A stretch of DNA of 64,000 bases. Origin: Saussurea involucrata. Taxonomy: Eukaryota; Streptophyta; Magnoliopsida; Asterales; Asteraceae. The first letter of the stretch is position 1; every line of letters starts with the position of its first letter. The notes below the pieces were generated by a model. It was given only the letters and a program-made list of their open reading frames with translations, made no database searches and was not told the origin of the DNA. Shown in pieces: positions 58,855 through 64,000 of this stretch. The stretch is taken from assembly GCA_033807775.1 (NCBI GenBank), contig CM066322.1, positions 18,279,001 through 18,343,000 on the forward strand, written 5' to 3'. The translations under genes were made by a program, and so were the position numbers.

Positions 58855-59234
58855 AATGTGGGCATACGATACACCGTAAATGTGTTGACGAATTGATAAT
58901 GCTAAAAAGTAGGACTCTATTGGCTCATATTTGTATCTTATACACATATACACATATATATATATTATTTTTGCTAAATTTTGATACTTCTTTTTACATA
59001 TTCTCTTGCCCTATATGCTTAAGGGCAGAAGCAATAGATATGTCCATGATTTGGAAGAGACAAGATGAGGAGGCACGTTAGAAAGATATTGTTTTATATG
59101 TTGTGAGGTTAGTTCCCTTTTAAATTTTTCTTTGATAGTTTCAGTTTTAGTATGCGATAGTGAGTATATTTCTCTAGTTGGTGGTTGTGGCACATCTGAT
59201 TGATGTAGCTTAGTATAGGTGGCTAAAATCTGAT

Positions 59235-59635
59235 GTTTTCTTCTCCTTCTTTCCTTTCTCGTTCTCAATTTCTTTCTATCTCCCTTTTTGCTATTTCTCT
59301 CTTTTCTCTTTTGTACGACACACACACACACTCAAGGACCAAAAGTACTTTTCTCTCTCAAGTACAACAATGTCCTTTTTTAGAAAAATGAGGCGGTGGA
59401 AATGGGATGAGGTGTCGCCACTTTAACCAAACTAACCCTATAATTCCATCAATTGGCAAAATACATCATCCAACTTATATATTAAAATTAAAGCTTACCC
59501 CTTAACTTATAATTCCATAAAAACAAATAACGTAAATTATTCGGGGATAAACTCTAAAATTAATCTATCAAATAATTATACTAAAATTATTCAATAAACC
59601 AAACGTAACACTTTATATAAAAACGAGATGTTACA
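59235..59635 (-). repeat. LTR-end fragment, first array junction
   Basis: Matches the sister LTR at 38475-38878, including the 230 bp that the adjacent LTR copy (55694-55892) lacks. Equivalent fragments lie at 61001-61401 and 62713-63114. Confidence 0.88.
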
Positions 59636-60661
59636 TTTTTCTTCACAATGTCCCTGGATTTACAAGTGTTTTGTCGTTGTCTAGGTTGCTCGTGTCTGCA
59701 CAAACTGCGATGTCATCATGGGAAACTATTTTTGTGAAATTTGTAAAATCTATGACAATGTATGATTCAAATCAATTCACATACCCTTTGTATTCTATGA
59801 GAATGTTTCTGTTCCATTGATGCTAACTTTCATATTGTAGAGGGACAAGGGGCAGTTCCACTGCAATGATTGTGGTATCTGCATGTCAGTGGGCTATGTT
59901 ATGTTAAGATGCTTATTGAATCATTTTGGATTTTTTTTTTAATTTCTCATCTAAGTTCCAAACCGTTTATTTTTTCCAGAGTCGGGGGCCGTGAGAATTT
60001 TTTTCATTGCATGCTGTGTGGTATGCAAGATGTGACATCTAGAATATTTTTCCATTGCAAGAATTTTTTCCACATTTGCTATTTGAACTTGCAATATGTG
60101 ACATCCAGATCTAAAGTCTTACCCCTGGAGGTTATGTGATCAAATTATTTGTTGTTATCAACTTATTGCATTTTTTTGCATTTATAATAACTTATTAGTT
60201 GTCTCATAATACCCCATCTTGTCAAAAAGACTCGAGATTTGATTTCTAAGTGAGTCCCATTTTGCCATTATATTACATCACTCAACCATGTTCTTGTATA
60301 TATGCTTAAATTTGATGTTAGAATCCTTCTCTGTTATGCTATTTGATTCAGGATGTTGCTATTCTCTAAGTTTACGTGACAATCATACATGTGTTGAAAA
60401 CTCCTTGAGCCACGACTGTGCTTTATGTATGGAGGTTTGTTCCTTTTCGTTTTCATTTTTGTTTTCTTATTTATTTATGATCTTTCATTGGTTTCTGAGT
60501 AACATGATAATTTAGCATTCCCACCACTGCATTTGCAGTACCTATTCGACTCGTTGAAAGCCATTAGTGTCTCGAAATGTGGATATACGATACACCGTAA
60601 ATGTGTTGACGAATTGATTATGCGTAAAAAGTAGGACTCTATTGGCTCATATTTGTATCTT

Positions 60662-60735
<74 letters not shown>

Positions 60736-60847
60736 TTTGCTAAATTTTGATACTCATTTTTACAGATTCTCTTGCCCTATATGCTTAATGGCAGAATCAA
60801 TAGATACGTCCGTGATTTGGAAGAGACTAGATGAGGAGGCACGTTAG
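59636..60847 (+). pseudogene. CHY/RING gene fragment, array copy 2 (exons 5-10)
   Basis: Exon 5 starts at 59685. Exons 5-10 are all open and every splice site is usable (acceptor TTTTTACAG before exon 10). The CTCHY pieces are kept (CNDCGIC, GGRENFFHC). The RING His in CGHTIH has become Tyr, which should harm zinc binding. The N-terminal CHY exons are absent, because the unit begins with LTR sequence. A TA repeat of about 68 bp (60664-60731) fills the last intron. The frame ends at TAG 60845-60847. Whether any transcript exists is unknown. The stretch 60848-61401 is the gene's 3' flank and the next LTR piece. Confidence 0.78.
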
Positions 60848-61401
60848 AAAGATATTGTCCTATATGTTGTGAGGTTTGTTCCTTTTTAATTTTTTTTTGA
60901 TAGTTTCAGTTTTAGTATGCGATAGTGAGTATATTTCTCTAATTGGTGGTTGTGGCACATCTGATTGATGTAGCTTAGTATAGGTGGCTAAAATCTGATC
61001 TTTTCTTCTCCTTCTTTCCTTTCTCGTTCTCAATTTCTTCCTCTCTCTCTTTTTGCTATTTCTCTCTTTTCTCTTTTGTACGACACACACACACACTCAA
61101 GGACCAAAAGTACTTTTCTCTCTCAAGTACAACAATGTCCTTTTTTTAGAAAAATGAGGCGGTGGAAATGGGATGAGGTGTCACCACTTTAACCAAACTA
61201 ACCCCATAATTCCATCAATTGGCAAAATACATCCTCCAACTTATATATCAAAATTAAAGCTTACCCCTTAACTTATAATTCCGTAAAAACAAATAACGTA
61301 AATTATTCGGGGATAAACTCTAAAATTAATCTATCAAATAATTATACTAAAATTATTCAATAAACCAAACGTAACACTTTATATAAAAACGAGATGTTAC
61401 A

Positions 61402-62558
61402 TTTTTCTTCACAATGTCCCTGGATTTACAAGTGTTTGTCGTTGTCTAGGTTGCTCGTGTCTGCACAAACTGTGATGTCATCATGGGAAACTATTTTTGT
61501 GTAATTTGTAAAATCTATGACAATGTATGATTCAAATCAATTCACATACCCTTTGTATTCTATGAGAAGGTTTCTGTTCCATTGATGCTAACTTTCATAT
61601 TGCAGAGGGACAAGGGGCAGTTCCACTGCAATGATTGTGGTATCTGCATGTCAGTGGGCTATGTTCTGTTAAGATGCTTATTGAATCATTTGGATTTTTT
61701 TTAATTTCTCATCTAAGTTCCAAACCGATTATTTTTTCCAGAGTCGGCGGCCGTGAGAATTTTTTCCATTGCATGCTGTGTGGTATGCAAGATGTGACAT
61801 CTAGAATATTTTTCCATTGCAAGATTTTTTCCACATTTTCTATTTGAACTTGCAATATGTGACATCCATATCTCAAGTCTTACCCCTAGAGGTTATGTGA
61901 TCAAATTATTTGTTGTTATCAACTTATTGCATTTTTTTGCATTTATAATAACTTATTAGTTGTCTCATAATACCCCATCTTGTCAAAAAGAGTCGAGATT
62001 TGATTTCTAAGTGAGTCCCATTTTGCCATTATATTACATCACTTAGCCATGTTCTTGTATATATGCTTAAATTTGATGTTAGAATCCTTCTCTGTTATGA
62101 TTTTTGATTCAGGATGTGGCTATTCTCTAAGTTTACGTGACAATCATACATGTGTTGAAAACTCCTTGAGCCACGACGGTGCTTTATGTATGGAGGTCTG
62201 TTCCTTTTCGTTTTCCTTTTTGTTTTCATATTTATTTATGATCTTTCATTGGTTTCCGAGTAACATGATAATTTAGCATTCCCACCACTGCATTTGCAGT
62301 ACCTATTCGACTCACTGAAAGCCATTAGTGTTTTGAAATGTGGGCATACGATACACCGTAAATGTGTTGACGAATTGATTATGCGTAAAAAGTAGGACTC
62401 TATTGGCTCATATTTGTATCTTATACATATATATACATATAGTATTTTTGCTAAATTTTGATACTTCTTTTTACATATTTTCTTGCCCTATATGCTTAAG
62501 GGCAGAAGCAATAGATACGTCCATGATTTGGAAGAGACTAGATGAGGAGGCACGTTAG
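61402..62558 (+). pseudogene. CHY/RING gene fragment, array copy 3 (exons 5-10)
   Basis: Exons 5-9 are open and the RING motif CGHTIH is intact. The acceptor of exon 10 reads TTTTTACAT instead of CAG, as in copy 1, so the last exon (SCPIC) would probably be skipped. The N-terminal exons are absent. Confidence 0.75.
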
Positions 62559-63114
62559 AAAGATATTGTCCTATATGTTGTGAGGTTTGTTCCCTTTTAA
62601 AATTTTCTTTGATAGTTTCAGTTTTAGTATGCGATAGTGAGTATATTTCTCTAGTTGGTGGTTGTGGCACATCTGATTGATGTAGCTTAGTATAGGTGGC
62701 TAAAATCTGATCTTTTATTCTCCTTCTTTCCTTTCTCGTTCTCTATTTCTTTCTTTCTTTCTTTTTGCTACTTCTCTCTTTTCTCTTTTGTACGACACAC
62801 ACACACACACTCAAGGACCAAAAGTACTTTTCTCTCTCAAGTACAACAATGTCCTTTTTTATAAAAATGAGGCGGTGGAAATGGGATGAGGTGTCACCAC
62901 TTTAACCAAACTAACCCCATAATTCCATCAATTGGCAAAATACATCCTCCAACTTATATATTAAAATTAAAGCTTACCCCTTAACTTATAATTCCGTAAA
63001 AACAAATAACGTAAATTATTGGGGGATAAACTCTAAAATTAATCTATCAAATAATTATACTCAAATTATTCAATAAACCAAACGTAACACTTTATATAAA
63101 AACGAGATGTTACA

Positions 63115-64000
63115 TTTTTCTTCACAATGTCCCTGAATTTACAAGTGTTTTGTCGTTGTCTAGGTTGCTCGTGTCTGCACAAACTGCGATGTCATCATGG
63201 GAAACTATTTTTTGTGAAATTTGTAAAATCTATGACAATGTATGATTCAAATCAATTCACATACCCTTTGTATTATATGAGAAGGTTTATGTTCCATTGA
63301 TGCTAACTTTCATATTGCAGAGGGACAAGGGGAAGTTCCACTGCAATGATTGTGGTATCTGCAGGTCAGTGGGCTATGTTCTGTTAAGATGCTTATTGAA
63401 TCATTTGGATCTTTTTTTTTAATTTCTCATCTAAGTTCCAAACCGTTTATTTTTTCCAGAGTCGGCGACCGTGAGAATTTTTTCCATTGCATACTGTGTA
63501 AGAGTCGAGATTTGATTTCTAAGTGAATCATATTTTGCCATTATATTACATCACTCAGCCATGTTCTTGTATATATGCTTAAATTTGATGTTAGAATCCT
63601 TCTCTGTTAAGCTATTTGATTCAGGATGTTTCTATTCTCTAAGTTTACGTGACTATCATACATGTGTTGAAAACTCCTTGAGCCACGACTGTGCTTTATG
63701 TATGGAGGTTTGTTCCTTTTCGTTTTCATTTTTGTTTTCTTATTTATTTATGATCTTTCATTGGTTTCTGAGTAACATGATAATTTAGCATCCCCACCAC
63801 TGCATTTGCAGTACCTATTCGACTCGCTGAAAGCCATTAGTGTCTTGAAATGTGGGTATACGATATACCGTAAATGTGTTGACGAATTGATTATGCGTAA
63901 AAAGTAGGACTCTATTGGCTCATATTTGTATCTTATACATATATATATACATATATATTATTTTTGCTAAATTTTGATACTCATTTTTACAGATTCTCTT
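63115..64000 (+). pseudogene. CHY/RING gene fragment, array copy 4, cut by the window
   Basis: Exon 5 has an extra T (frameshift). About 220 bp from the end of exon 7 into intron 7 is deleted (junction near 63497). Exon 6 keeps the canonical CAG|GTCAGT donor that copies 1-3 have as CAT|GTCAGT. The copy continues beyond 64000. Confidence 0.75.

Larger units (their letters stand above)
32704..59081 (+). pseudogene. CHY zinc-finger/RING protein gene, copy 1, disrupted
   Basis: The family (CHYR1/MIEL1/RZPF34 type) are E3 ubiquitin ligases. Recognisable exons: 1, 32704-32747 (MEHIGSSDVG); 2, 32847-32937 (CKHYKRRCEIRAHCCNEH); 3, 33128-33182; 4, 33445-33477 (VICLRCDSEQ); 5, 55942-56016 (VCTNC..GNYFC); 6, 56098-56141 (HCNDCGIC); 7, 56235-56275 (VGGRENFFHCMLC); 8, 56607-56689; 9, 56794-56835 plus 58855-58908 (CGHTIH); 10, 59000-59081 (SCPIC). 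The CHY, CTCHY and RING pieces come in family order, and most boundaries still look like GT-AG sites. Damage: a one-base deletion in exon 2, TGA in exon 3, a 22-kb nested insertion in intron 4, TAA in exon 5, loss of the exon 8 acceptor AG, a solo LTR and a one-base deletion in exon 9, and CAT for CAG before exon 10. The frame ends DEEAR, shorter than I recall for the family. Confidence 0.82.
55694..64000 (+). repeat. tandem array of about 1.7-kb chimeric units (LTR end plus gene 3' half)
   Basis: The junction sequence GCTAAAATCTGAT occurs at 55694, 59222, 60987 and 62699. GAGATGTTACA (the LTR end) finishes at 55892, 59635, 61401 and 63114. Successive spacings are about 1.72 kb (after removing the solo LTR and its TSD), 1766 and 1713 bp. 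Each unit is roughly 400 bp of the outer element's LTR end followed by exons 5-10 of the CHY/RING gene. The fourth unit runs past the window. Confidence 0.92.

Noticed and set aside
58893..60847. Stop codon after MRKK as an inactivating mutation in exon 9
   Set aside because: The TAG belongs to a GTAGGA splice donor. Joining to the last exon keeps the frame in copies where the acceptor is intact.

Overview
This is nuclear DNA of a flowering plant, most likely a eudicot; the species cannot be named from the sequence. The evidence is spliced plant genes with GT-AG introns, chromovirus-type (Tekay-like) Ty3 retroelements, a Ty1/copia element, a Mutator-like element with PB1-like genes, PIF/Harbinger and hAT non-autonomous elements, and foldback MITEs. 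Almost all of the window is transposon. Only two host genes are visible: an apparently intact cytosolic leucyl-tRNA synthetase, and a disrupted CHY-zinc-finger/RING gene.

Layout. 1-8525: a Ty3 element with two LTRs and one long polyprotein frame closed by a single nonsense codon. 8526-12161: related LTR fragments, a 118-bp tandem duplication and a solo LTR with a 5-bp target duplication (TSD). 12165-13869: a PIF/Harbinger-like element with TTA target sites. 14100-14245: a tRNA-like (SINE) promoter. 14444-18850: the leucyl-tRNA synthetase gene on the minus strand (4 coding exons plus a 5'-UTR exon, 1088 aa). 19482-21300: LTR remnants. 21160-24065 and 31405-32290: a direct duplication carrying two foldback MITEs; the left copy is split by a solo LTR. 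Between the copies lie a 383-bp hairpin element and a 6.9-kb Mutator-like element (24514-31394) with long TIRs, a degraded transposase gene and three accessory genes.

32704-64000 is one locus. A CHY-zinc-finger/RING gene (10 recognisable exons, plus strand) carries a 22.4-kb nest of elements in its fourth intron (33522-55892). The outer element is a deleted Ty3 derivative on the minus strand. One of its LTRs received a solo LTR and a hAT element. The other received a 12.8-kb element with an almost non-coding interior, whose own LTR received a full-length copia element with identical 127-bp LTRs and an open 1386-codon frame. Downstream, the 3' half of the gene together with the end of the interrupted LTR has been amplified into a tandem array of about 1.7-kb units that runs off the window. 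Exon 9 of the first copy is split by another solo LTR.

Two features recur across the LTRs of different families. One is an array of short inverted repeats whose sequence differs between families while the pairing is kept, in places by compensatory changes. The other is a conserved splice-donor-like site (AG|GTGAGTT). These, and the LTR-primed gene-fragment array, are the most promising observations here.
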